NCBI GenBank assembly: GCA_965215165.1
Contig: CBDCCX010000006.1
Location: 3,348,001 to 3,412,000 of the forward strand
Reading direction: 5' to 3'
Source of the DNA: JANQRZ01 sp965215165
GTDB taxonomy: Bacteria > Bacteroidota > Rhodothermia > Rhodothermales > JANQRZ01
DNA length: 64,000 bases
In this document: piece by piece, positions 25,321 to 32,494 of the stretch
Numbering within the stretch: the stretch's first letter is position 1
How the letters are laid out: every line of letters starts with the position of its first letter
Notes under the pieces: model-generated
What the model was told of the DNA's origin: nothing
What the model saw: only the letters and a program-made list of their open reading frames with translations
Databases searched by the model: none
Translations under genes and position numbers: made by a program

Positions 25321-25655
25321 CGGGCGGCGGTTACGAAAAGGAACCCCAGGGAGGAAACCCGAGCGGCCGGTACCGACGACCCAGACGCGGCCGCAATAGG
25401 AGGCTGATTCGTAACGGACACTCTCAATCGACCGTGAAGCGCGAGAATGGAGGCGGGCGGTGGGGGGATGGCGGGGCGAGAGAGCCGCGCGGACTGGGGG
25501 CAGGGGAAGCGCGAGGCGTTCGGGCACGGCCCGTGCTACCATGCAGAACCGATCGCGATGGGAGCACGCCGAACCGGCAGCCATCGCCCCACCTGAACCA
25601 GCGCAGGAGTCCCAGCCCCACGGCGTGCTCCAGCAAGACATTCCACCAACCTACT
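25321..25655. other. gene-free leader region upstream of the pilus locus
   Basis: This part of the 457-bp gap between the divergent DUF4342 and pilin genes has no convincing open frame. I looked for a cyclic-di-GMP riboswitch because such elements often precede pili; the conserved GEMM core is not visible. A short GCACGG-C-CCGTGC palindrome lies near 25527. The promoter of the pilin gene must be here but I cannot place it. Confidence 0.5.
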
Positions 25656-25663
25656 AAAGAGGT
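25656..25663 (+). promoter_or_regulatory. Shine-Dalgarno site of the first pilin-like gene
   Basis: AAAGAGGT six bases before ATG 25670. Clear Shine-Dalgarno sequences are rare in this window, so this marks the gene for strong translation and fixes its start. Confidence 0.65.
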
Positions 25664-25669
25664 CCCCCC

Positions 25670-26125
25670 ATGGGTCAGCAGCAACTCCTCCTCCTCGTCC
25701 TCGGTATCGTGATTGTCGGCCTCGCCGTCGTCGTCGGTATCCAGGCCTTCGGCGAGAACCAGAAGAAAGCCAACTCCGACGCCCTCGTCAACGATGCCAT
25801 CCGCATCGCCTCCGACGCGCAGGCGTGGAAGCTCAAGCCCGCAGCCTTCGGCGGCGGAGCCAACAAGACCGGCATGGACGGCCTGACGCTCCAGCAGCTC
25901 GGCTACGAGGTCAACGCCAGCGACACCTACACCAACCTCAACGGCGGCTTCGAGGTCACGTCCAGCACGTCCTCGCTGATCATCACGGCGCAGGACAGCA
26001 GCAGCCTCGGCAACTGGGTCAAGGTCGGCGTGTTCGACACCGACCCGGAGTGCATCGCGACCGTCCTCGGGAGCACCGAGCCGAGCGCGCCCCCCAACCC
26101 CGACGCCACCAACTGCACGTTCTAG
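25670..26125 (+). CDS. type IV pilin-like protein, candidate major subunit
   Basis: A 151-residue protein with the architecture of a type IV pilin: MGQQQLLLLVLGIVIVGLAV leads into a single N-terminal hydrophobic helix of about 25 residues, then a polar helix (QKKANSDALVNDAIRIASDA) and a C-terminal globular part with two cysteines (Cys121 and Cys149) that could form the usual pilin loop. If prepilin peptidase cuts after Gly2, the mature protein would begin Gln-Gln-Gln. The canonical phenylalanine at +1 and glutamate at +5 are absent. Its own Shine-Dalgarno site, long leader and the strong terminator directly behind suggest it is the most abundant subunit. The pilin assignment rests on the N-terminus and the neighbouring pilus genes. 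Confidence 0.82.
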   Translation: MGQQQLLLLVLGIVIVGLAVVVGIQAFGENQKKANSDALVNDAIRIASDAQAWKLKPAAFGGGANKTGMDGLTLQQLGYEVNASDTYTNLNGGFEVTSSTSSLIITAQDSSSLGNWVKVGVFDTDPECIATVLGSTEPSAPPNPDATNCTF

Positions 26126-26163
26126 GCAGCGGTTGAGCGCCGGTTTCTCGGCCGGCTCATCTT

Positions 26164-26212
26164 GGCGGCATCTCTGTCGGGCTTCGGCTCGGCAGGGATG
26201 TCGCCTTTTTTT
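26164..26212 (+). terminator. strong rho-independent terminator after the first pilin-like gene
   Basis: An 18-bp stem (26164-26181 with 26188-26205, four G-U pairs, otherwise complementary) closes a six-base loop CTTCGG and is followed by seven T. It should stop most transcripts after the first pilin gene, separating its expression from the downstream pilus genes. Confidence 0.9.
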
Positions 26213-26423
26213 ACCCCCCGCCGCTGCTTGCAGTCGCTCCGCCTTTGGGCGCAGCAATAAGCGAAGAAGCCGGGGGCCGCACGGCGATGGCAGTGAACTT
26301 GCATTCACCCTGGTACCGCTGCACAGCGGCTGTTTGAGCCGGACCGTGCAGACTCTCATCACGAAAGGAACCGCCGCCGGTTGATTTTCTCCACCGCGGG
26401 CCGATACCGAAGAACAGACTCCC

Positions 26424-26837
26424 ATGGGACAACAACAGCTCCTCCTGATGGTGATCGCCATCATCCTCGTCGGGTTCGCCGTGATCGCCGGCATCGCCGC
26501 CGTGCAGAAGTACACCCGGCAGGACGAGGCCGACGGGCTGCTCGACCGCTCGCTCGCCATCTCGACCCAGGCCGTCTACTGGAAGACCAAAAACGACCCG
26601 TTCGCCGGCGGAGACCAGTCCTACGCCTCGCTCGCCGTCGATGGGATGGAACGCCTCGCGCTCGACACCGCGACCGTCCGCGGCCGGTTCGCCATCACCG
26701 GGGCGTGGGCCGACTCCGTCGAGATCACCGCCGTCAGCCTGCGCTACCCCGACATCGGCGTGCGCATCACCGTCGACGAGTACGAGATCAAGCGCACCGT
26801 CGTCGCCTACGACAGCACCATCACGCTCACCAACTGA
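26424..26837 (+). CDS. type IV pilin-like protein, second subunit
   Basis: A 137-residue paralogue-like pilin. Its N-terminus MGQQQLLLMVIAIILVGFAV is nearly the same as that of the gene before it, whereas the rest differs. The hydrophobic helix is followed by a charged stretch KYTRQDEADGLLDRSLAIST and a beta-rich C-terminal domain without cysteines. As in the first pilin, cleavage after Gly2 is likely and no Glu5 is present. A 298-bp gap with a terminator separates it from the first gene, so it may have its own promoter, and it is 63 bp before the pilC-like gene. Minor or alternative major subunit cannot be distinguished. Confidence 0.8.
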   Translation: MGQQQLLLMVIAIILVGFAVIAGIAAVQKYTRQDEADGLLDRSLAISTQAVYWKTKNDPFAGGDQSYASLAVDGMERLALDTATVRGRFAITGAWADSVEITAVSLRYPDIGVRITVDEYEIKRTVVAYDSTITLTN

Positions 26838-26900
26838 TCGCCCCCGGCCCGGCCGCCCCCGGCAGCCGCCGCCGCTCCACCCTCCGCCCCACGCCCCGCT

Positions 26901-28253
26901 ATGGGAGAGTTCCGATTCAACGGCCTCAGCGCCACCGGCCAGCCGGTGCAGGGCACCGTCTACGCGCCCAACAAGCGCACCGCCCAGAAGAAGGTCGCCA
27001 GCCTCGCCGACCGCCACAAGTTCACCCTCCGCGAGCTCGACGAGCGGGTGTTCTTCCGCTACAAGATCAAGCACCCCTCGGGCAAGGTCGTCACCGGCGA
27101 GCAGAAGGCGTTCTCCTCCGAGGAGATCGAGGGCGCGCTCTCGCGCATGGGCATGGAGGTGCTCTCGGTCCAGAAGAAGCTCTTCAACTTCCAGCGCAAG
27201 CCGCCGAGCAGCGACATCATCATGTTCGTCCGCCTCGCGGCGAACCTGCTCTCGGAGAAGATGCCCTTCAACGAGGTGCTCAACCTCCTGGTGGCCGACA
27301 TCTCGTCGTCGGCCCTCAAGCAGACCATCCGCGACATCAACTCCGACCTCAAGGGCGGCGTCGAGGCCAAGCAGGCCTTCATGAAGCACCAGGACAAGCT
27401 CGGGCAGTTCACCGCCTACATGCTCGGCGTCGCGAGCCAGTCGGGCAACATGAGCGAAATCTACGAGGCCACGGCCAAGTTCCTCGAGCGCCGGGACGAG
27501 TTCAAGAAGAGCATCCGCTCCTCGATGATCATGCCGTCGGTGACCATCCTGGCGACGCTCGGCGTCTTCGTGTGGTACGTGTGGTACATCGTCCCCTCGA
27601 CCGCCGGCCTCTTCGCCGACTTCGAGGGCATCGAGCTGCCGCCGCTGACCCAGTTCTCGCTCCTGATGGCCGACTGGCTCGACCGCAACATGATCTGGCT
27701 GATGCTCGGCACGGGCCTCGTCGTGGGGGCCATCGTGCTCTGGCTCCGCAGCCCGAAAGGCACCATGTGGGCGCACCAGAACATGATCCGCCTGCCGATC
27801 ATCGGGGCGCTGCTGCACAAGCTCAACATCGAGGTCTTCAGCCGCGTCTTCGCCATCCTCTACTCCGGCAGCGGCCAGAACATCGAGGTCATCAAGGTCG
27901 CCTCGGAGGCGTGCGGCAACGCCTACATCGAGCAGCGCGTCAAGACGATCACGATCCCGATGATGGTGGCGCAGGGGGCCGACCTGGTCCGGGCGATGGA
28001 CGCCGCCGGCGTCTTCACCCCGATGGCGATCGCGCGCTTCCGCACCGGCTCCGAGACCGGGGCCGTCCGCAAGAGCGCGCAGCAGATGGCGGACTACTAC
28101 GAGAAGGAAACCACCCTCAAGCTGGAGGTCGCCCTCCAGTCGATCCAGACGATGGTGTCGCTCTTCATCGGCGCCATCGTGGCGCTGCTGACGGTGCTCT
28201 CGGCCGAGACGGCGCTCATCCGCCCCGGCGCGACGGACCTGATGGGGCAGTAG
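26901..28253 (+). CDS. pilC: type IV pilus/type II secretion inner-membrane platform protein PilC/GspF
   Basis: Polytopic platform protein of 450 residues that couples the cytosolic ATPases to pilin insertion. Two GspF domains are present, each with a helical bundle: the first begins DIIMFVRLAANLLSEKMPFN and includes MLGVASQSGNMSEIYEATA, the second begins IEVFSRVFAILYSGSGQNI and includes RFRTGSETGAVRKSAQQMA. Membrane segments lie near residues 213-236, 263-282 and 418-435. The short N-terminal motif Y.A...G....G...A occurs twice (residues 4-25 and 53-72), an unusual duplication compared with a normal PilC. It lies between the pilin-like genes and the PilB-like ATPase. Confidence 0.93.
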   Translation: MGEFRFNGLSATGQPVQGTVYAPNKRTAQKKVASLADRHKFTLRELDERVFFRYKIKHPSGKVVTGEQKAFSSEEIEGALSRMGMEVLSVQKKLFNFQRKPPSSDIIMFVRLAANLLSEKMPFNEVLNLLVADISSSALKQTIRDINSDLKGGVEAKQAFMKHQDKLGQFTAYMLGVASQSGNMSEIYEATAKFLERRDEFKKSIRSSMIMPSVTILATLGVFVWYVWYIVPSTAGLFADFEGIELPPLTQFSLLMADWLDRNMIWLMLGTGLVVGAIVLWLRSPKGTMWAHQNMIRLPIIGALLHKLNIEVFSRVFAILYSGSGQNIEVIKVASEACGNAYIEQRVKTITIPMMVAQGADLVRAMDAAGVFTPMAIARFRTGSETGAVRKSAQQMADYYEKETTLKLEVALQSIQTMVSLFIGAIVALLTVLSAETALIRPGATDLMGQ

Positions 28254-28278
28254 ACGTAGCTGTACGGCGGGGGCTGAC

Positions 28279-28307
28279 GGGGCGCGGAGCGTTTGGCTCC
28301 GCGCCCC
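28279..28307 (+). terminator. GC-rich hairpin after the pilC gene
   Basis: A perfect 12-bp stem GGGGCGCGGAGC/GCTCCGCGCCCC with loop GTTTG. No T tract follows, so it is more likely an RNA-stabilising or pausing hairpin than a full terminator. Confidence 0.55.
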
Positions 28308-28439
28308 ACTATCGTCTCGGGTGCGGTCTGTGCCCAGGGTTGCCGTCAAATCGGGACGGCAGGGTAAAGAGAACGGCGGGCCGCGCCGATAATCCGAACG
28401 CCTCGGCACCCGCCGACTCCCGCCGCTTCGTGTGTCTCT

Positions 28440-30629
28440 ATGTCCGATCCTCGCCTCTCCGCCAACGATCACGACACGCTGCCCTCTGACGGCGACGACG
28501 GCGGCTGGGTGTCGCTCAACAACCTGAGCGCGCCGCCGCAGGCTCCGGAGGCAGAGGCGTCCGCGCGCCTCGAGAGCCTGAAGGACATCGCCTCGGCGGC
28601 GAAGCCGACCGTGGGAACGCCGCGCAGCCAACCGGCCGTCGGGAACGGGGCCGTCGGGAACGGGGCCGTCGGGAACGGGGCCGGGTCCCTCCCGCGAGAC
28701 CCCGCTCCCAAGCCTGCGCCGAAGCCTGAGCCGAAGCCTGAGCCGCTGCCCCCCGCGCCCGCGCACGCGCGCACGGCCCCGAGCCGCCCCGAGCCGGAGC
28801 CGAGCCGGCCCCCGGCCGAGGCCAAGTCGCACGGGAGCGACCGGGTGGTGCAGGCCCTGCTCGGCAAGGGGGCCGTCTCCCAGAAAGCCGTCGGGGTCGC
28901 GGCCGAGGCGAAGCGCCAGAACCAGCTCCGCGAGCCGCTCTGGCGCGTCCTCGCCGAGAACCCGGAGGTCGACCGCGAGGTGGTCTACGAGCAGGCCGCG
29001 CTCACCTACGCCTTCCGCATCGCGCCCGTCGAGAAGCGCCCGCCCGAGACGGGCTTCGCCAAGACCGTGCTGGACTCGCTCAACGCTGAGGCCCGCGACC
29101 GGCTGCTCGCGCTCAACGTCGCCCCCTACGCCTACGCGCAGGACACGGCCTCGGGGATGCTCAAGCTCGTCTTCGTCACCGACGACCCGATGCGCTCGGA
29201 GCTCCAGCGCATCATGGACACCCTCGAGCTCGAGCGCTTCGAGCTGTGCTACGCCCCGGGCAGCGTGGTCCGCACCGTCCTCGACGAAGCCTACCCCCGC
29301 AAGAACGAGTACCTCGAGCGCATCAAGGACAGCGACGAGGACTCGGCCTTCGACCTCGGGACGAGCTACGAGACCGGCGAGAACAAGCTCCTCGACGAGG
29401 ACGCGCTCGAGGCCGAGATCAGCCGCAGCGCGCTCATCAACCTGGTCGAGGCCGTGCTCGTCGAGTCCGTGCGGATGGGCGTCTCGGACATCCACATCTA
29501 CCCCAACGCCAACCGCAAGACCGAAATCCACTTTCGGCTCGACGGCCGCCTCCAGCACTGGCACACCGAGGACAAGGGCCACCCCGAGGCGCTGCTCGCC
29601 GTCCTCAAGGACAACGCCATCAACGTCGACCGCTTCGAGCGCGACACCGCGCAGGACGGCTTCATCCAGCGCTGGGTCGACGACACGCTCATCCGCTACC
29701 GCGTCTCGGTCCTCCCGATCGCCAACGCCAACCCCGACGTCCGCGCAGAGAGCATCGTCATCCGCGTGCTCGACGACCGCAAGGTGCTCACCGACCTCGC
29801 CAAGCTCGGCCTGCTCGAGGGCGCGCTCGAGCAGTTCAACAAGGCCATCCGCCAGCCCAACGGCATGGTCATCCTCACCGGCCCGACCGGCTCGGGCAAG
29901 TCGACCACGCTCGTGGCCGCGCTCAGCCAGGTCGTCAGCCCCGAGGTGAACGTCCTCACCGTCGAGGACCCGGTGGAGTACATGATCCCCGGCGTCCGCC
30001 AGATCCAGATCTCGCACAAGCTCTCGCTCGAGGGCGCGCTCCGGGCCATCCTCCGGCACGACCCCGACATCGTGATGGTCGGCGAGATGCGCGACAAGGC
30101 GACCGCCGAGCTCGGCGTCAAGCTCGCCAACACGGGCCACCTCACGTTCTCGACGCTCCACACCAACGACGCGCCCTCGGCCGTCAGCCGGCTCTACAAG
30201 ATGGGCCTCGAGCCGTTCCTGATCGCCTACGCGATCAACCTGGTCGTCGCGCAGCGCTTGATGCGGACCCTCTGCCCAGACTGCAAAGCGCCCGAGCCGG
30301 AGCCCGACGTCCTGCTGGCCCGGCAGCTCGGGTTCACCGACGAGCAGATCGAGGAGATCGACTTCTTCGGGCCGGGCGAGAGCAAAGCGTGCCCGACCTG
30401 CAAGGGGCGGGGCTACAAAGGCCGCCGCGCCGTCGCCGAGGCGCTCTACTTCTCGCCGCGCATCCGGGAGATGATCGTCGAGTCCGGCGAGACCATCGAC
30501 GAGGACGGCATCCGCGAGCAGGCCGTCAAGGAAGGAATGCTCACGCTCCAGGCGTCGGCGCGCGAACTGGTGCGGATGGGCGAGACCGGGCTGGAGGAGA
30601 TGCTCCGCGTCACCGCCGGCGACGCCTGA
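28440..30629 (+). CDS. pilB: type IV pilus assembly ATPase PilB/GspE
   Basis: Hexameric AAA-like extension ATPase, 729 residues. Residues 1-140 form a low-complexity linker with three AVGNG repeats and Pro-Glu-Lys repeats. An MshEN-like N-terminal domain (about 140-300) follows, then the GspE catalytic core: SDIHIYPN, RYRVSVLPI, Walker A GPTGSGKSTTL near residue 481, the Asp box VLTVEDPVEYMIPGVRQIQI, Walker B DIVMVGEMRD near 541 and the His box FSTLHTNDAPSAVSRLYKMG. The C-terminal zinc site is CPDC (about 610) with CPTC (about 650), which is characteristic of PilB/GspE rather than PilT. It lies downstream of pilC and upstream of the minor subunits. Confidence 0.95.
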   Translation: MSDPRLSANDHDTLPSDGDDGGWVSLNNLSAPPQAPEAEASARLESLKDIASAAKPTVGTPRSQPAVGNGAVGNGAVGNGAGSLPRDPAPKPAPKPEPKPEPLPPAPAHARTAPSRPEPEPSRPPAEAKSHGSDRVVQALLGKGAVSQKAVGVAAEAKRQNQLREPLWRVLAENPEVDREVVYEQAALTYAFRIAPVEKRPPETGFAKTVLDSLNAEARDRLLALNVAPYAYAQDTASGMLKLVFVTDDPMRSELQRIMDTLELERFELCYAPGSVVRTVLDEAYPRKNEYLERIKDSDEDSAFDLGTSYETGENKLLDEDALEAEISRSALINLVEAVLVESVRMGVSDIHIYPNANRKTEIHFRLDGRLQHWHTEDKGHPEALLAVLKDNAINVDRFERDTAQDGFIQRWVDDTLIRYRVSVLPIANANPDVRAESIVIRVLDDRKVLTDLAKLGLLEGALEQFNKAIRQPNGMVILTGPTGSGKSTTLVAALSQVVSPEVNVLTVEDPVEYMIPGVRQIQISHKLSLEGALRAILRHDPDIVMVGEMRDKATAELGVKLANTGHLTFSTLHTNDAPSAVSRLYKMGLEPFLIAYAINLVVAQRLMRTLCPDCKAPEPEPDVLLARQLGFTDEQIEEIDFFGPGESKACPTCKGRGYKGRRAVAEALYFSPRIREMIVESGETIDEDGIREQAVKEGMLTLQASARELVRMGETGLEEMLRVTAGDA
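28635..28679. repeat. three tandem 15-bp repeats inside pilB
   Basis: GCCGTCGGGAACGGG is repeated exactly three times, each copy coding Ala-Val-Gly-Asn-Gly, in the flexible N-terminal linker. Exact DNA identity suggests recent expansion; length changes would keep the frame. Confidence 0.9.
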
Positions 30630-30869
30630 CCGAGGCCCTTCGTGACCGAGTCTAGTTCGTAACCGGGCGCGGTCAGGACTACCGGCTTGGCACGCGCAGC
30701 GGCGAGTCCGGCTCTCGGCGCGAAGTCCCCGGCGCGAAGTCCCGGACAGACGGAGTGACAAATCTTCGGGGCAAAGGGAAAACGTTTCCCAGGGAATGGT
30801 CTTGGCGGCCCAGCGCCGGACTCCGCGGAGCACCACGCCGAGGAGCCGCCCCCACCAGCCGGTCCCGGT

Positions 30870-31436
30870 ATGCCCCAGACGCTCCTCGCCCTCTTCGCCG
30901 TGATGCTGACGTCGATGTTCGCGCTCCAGCAGTCGCGGCAGGCGCTCAAGACGCAGATGACCGCCGTCCACCGCGAGACCCAGACGCAGGCGCGTGGCGT
31001 AGCGAGCGAGGTCTTCTCCCAGATCGCCACCTTCGCCTTCGACGAGAACACTGAGAACGCCGACGGCCCGGTTCCGGTGACCAGCATGACCCCGGAGCCG
31101 TTCGCCACCGGAAAGGATTTCACCGACACCACGGCCGTGTTCGCCGTGGAGCACGTCCACGGGATGCTGCCCTACCACGTCGAGCGCGCGGTGACGAGCC
31201 CGAGCGGCGAACAGGCGACGCTCACCTTCGAGGTCACCGCCACCGTCGACTACGCCGACTTCGCGACCTCGGGCGGGGAGGAGGTCATGCAGCCGACACC
31301 GGGCAACCAGCGGAGCTACTACAAGCTCGTCGCGCTCTCGGTGCGGTGCCTCGATCTCGAGAACACGCCGTGGGGCAGCGACCTCTTCCGCCTCCGCCTC
31401 GCCCGACCGTTCTCCTACTCGCCCACCGAGTTTTGA
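30870..31436 (+). CDS. minor pilin-like protein
   Basis: A 188-residue protein with an N-terminal hydrophobic helix (MPQTLLALFAVMLTSMFALQ) followed at once by a polar, glutamine-rich helix (QSRQALKTQMTAVHRETQT) and a beta-rich domain. This is pilin topology, but there is no Gly before the hydrophobic stretch, so a standard prepilin peptidase site is not visible. Family unrecognised; location between pilB and the adhesin-like gene makes a minor subunit likely. It is preceded by 240 bp without a gene, in which GGCGCGAAGTCCC occurs twice and a GGGAAA-ACG-TTTCCC palindrome is present. Confidence 0.7.
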   Translation: MPQTLLALFAVMLTSMFALQQSRQALKTQMTAVHRETQTQARGVASEVFSQIATFAFDENTENADGPVPVTSMTPEPFATGKDFTDTTAVFAVEHVHGMLPYHVERAVTSPSGEQATLTFEVTATVDYADFATSGGEEVMQPTPGNQRSYYKLVALSVRCLDLENTPWGSDLFRLRLARPFSYSPTEF

Positions 31437-31439
31437 CCA

Positions 31440-31501
31440 GGAGACCGGTAACCAGGCCAGGCTCGGCGGCGAGAGCGAGCCTGCCTTGGTTACCGGTCTC
31501 C
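31440..31501 (+). terminator. long intercistronic hairpin between minor pilin genes
   Basis: GGAGACCGGTAACCA pairs perfectly with TGGTTACCGGTCTCC (15 bp), and inside it CAGGCTCG pairs with CGAGCCTG. Only GTCTT follows, so it may tune transcription or mRNA stability rather than fully terminate. Confidence 0.6.
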
Positions 31502-31521
31502 GTCTTCCCCGTGTCCCCGCT

Positions 31522-32172
31522 ATGCAGCTCATCTACGACAACCTCGTCGCCGTCCTGGTCTCGGCGCTGCTCCTCACCGTCGTGATGACGATTAAGATGC
31601 GGACGCAGGAGACGGCGATCGACGCGACGCGCTTCCACGCTGCCAAGAGCCGGCAGGCGCAGTTCGTCGACCTGCTCGAGTACGACCTCGAGGAGCTGGG
31701 CTCCGGCGTCCCGACCGGCGAGCCGATGATCCACGCCTACTCCACCGACTCGCTCGGGCTCGAGTGTATCGAGTTCGAGAAGCAGTTCGCCGACGGGGAG
31801 CTGGGCCGGATCCGCTACAAGCGCTGGCACGCGGGGAGCTACGTCGACGGGGACACGACGCTCCGGCTGGTCGAGTTTATCCGCCTCGTCGAGGCCACGG
31901 ACGGGAGCTTCGTCTACTCCGGCGGCAGTGGCCGCACGGTGCTCCGGCTCGACCTCGAGCTGCTCGACAAGGACGGACAGCCAGCAACGGACAACATGAA
32001 CGGGACCGACCGGATCGACGTCGCCCTCGAGAGCGTGATGCCGTTTGCCCTCTCTGGGCAGGGCGCGCGCGAGCGCTCGGCGGTGCACCGGATGAACTGG
32101 CAGAGCACGTTCCGCCCGTCGAACCTGGCGCGCCGCTCCGATGGCTCCGGCGGCTCGGACCAGGGCTGTTGA
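31522..32172 (+). CDS. minor pilin-like protein
   Basis: A 216-residue protein starting MQLIYDNLVAVLVSALLLTV, one N-terminal membrane helix, then a polar helix (KMRTQETAIDATRFHAAKSR) and a beta-rich domain with EYDLEELGSGVPTGEP, HAYSTDSLGLECIEFEKQF and LRLDLELLDKDGQPA. The pattern resembles PilW/GspJ-like minor subunits, in which the N-helix is followed by long irregular strands, but similarity is structural impression only. ATG 31522 is chosen because it starts directly at the helix; a GTG 36 bp upstream would precede it. A prepilin peptidase glycine is missing. Confidence 0.7.
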   Translation: MQLIYDNLVAVLVSALLLTVVMTIKMRTQETAIDATRFHAAKSRQAQFVDLLEYDLEELGSGVPTGEPMIHAYSTDSLGLECIEFEKQFADGELGRIRYKRWHAGSYVDGDTTLRLVEFIRLVEATDGSFVYSGGSGRTVLRLDLELLDKDGQPATDNMNGTDRIDVALESVMPFALSGQGARERSAVHRMNWQSTFRPSNLARRSDGSGGSDQGC

Positions 32173-32480
32173 GGTGGGCCGGCCCGGTGGGTAGAACGTG
32201 CCGGGTGGGGGTTCGAATCTTCCGGTCTCGCTGTGAGACGCTGCCCCACGCCCGACTCGGAGGTGGATTTGGCCGCAGCCTTTCCGCACCGCCGATGTCA
32301 AAGCGAGTCTCTATACGGGAACGACCGGCCGGTGGCGCAGATCGTGCGCCCTACGCTCGGTAGCGCCTCGGCCCGCCCCGCTCCGGCCGCACCGCTCAAC
32401 CCCCTCACGTTGTAACCGCAGACGTGCAGCGCCTGGCCCTCGGGCTGAGTGCCGGCGCGTGCGGCTCTCGGACCAGCATA
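32173..32480. other. gene-free stretch before the adhesin-like gene
   Basis: No supported gene. A T-arm-like stretch around 32209-32225 (GGGGGTTCGAATCTTCC) looks like a tRNA fragment but no acceptor or anticodon stem can be formed. The region may hold a promoter for the adhesin-like gene; I could not place one. Confidence 0.45.
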
Positions 32481-32487
32481 AAAAGGT
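32481..32487 (+). promoter_or_regulatory. Shine-Dalgarno site of the adhesin-like gene
   Basis: AAAAGGT seven bases before ATG 32495. Together with the site at 25656 and that at 46432 it is one of three clear ribosome-binding sites, all before surface-protein genes. Confidence 0.5.
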
Positions 32488-32494
32488 ACCAGTC

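Noticed and set aside
25213..25669. Cyclic-di-GMP riboswitch in the leader of the pilus locus
   Set aside because: The conserved GEMM core and tetraloop receptor sequence are not present.
26211..31532. A 5.3-kb open reading frame on the minus strand opposite the pilus genes
   Set aside because: It is antisense to well-supported pilC, pilB and minor pilin genes, has a monotonous Arg/Glu/Asp/Val composition and no domain; GC-rich third positions keep the reverse frame open.
32209..32240. tRNA-like T-arm GGGGGTTCGAATCTTCC
   Set aside because: No matching acceptor stem or anticodon arm can be formed upstream, so it is not a functional tRNA and too short to call a tRNA pseudogene.
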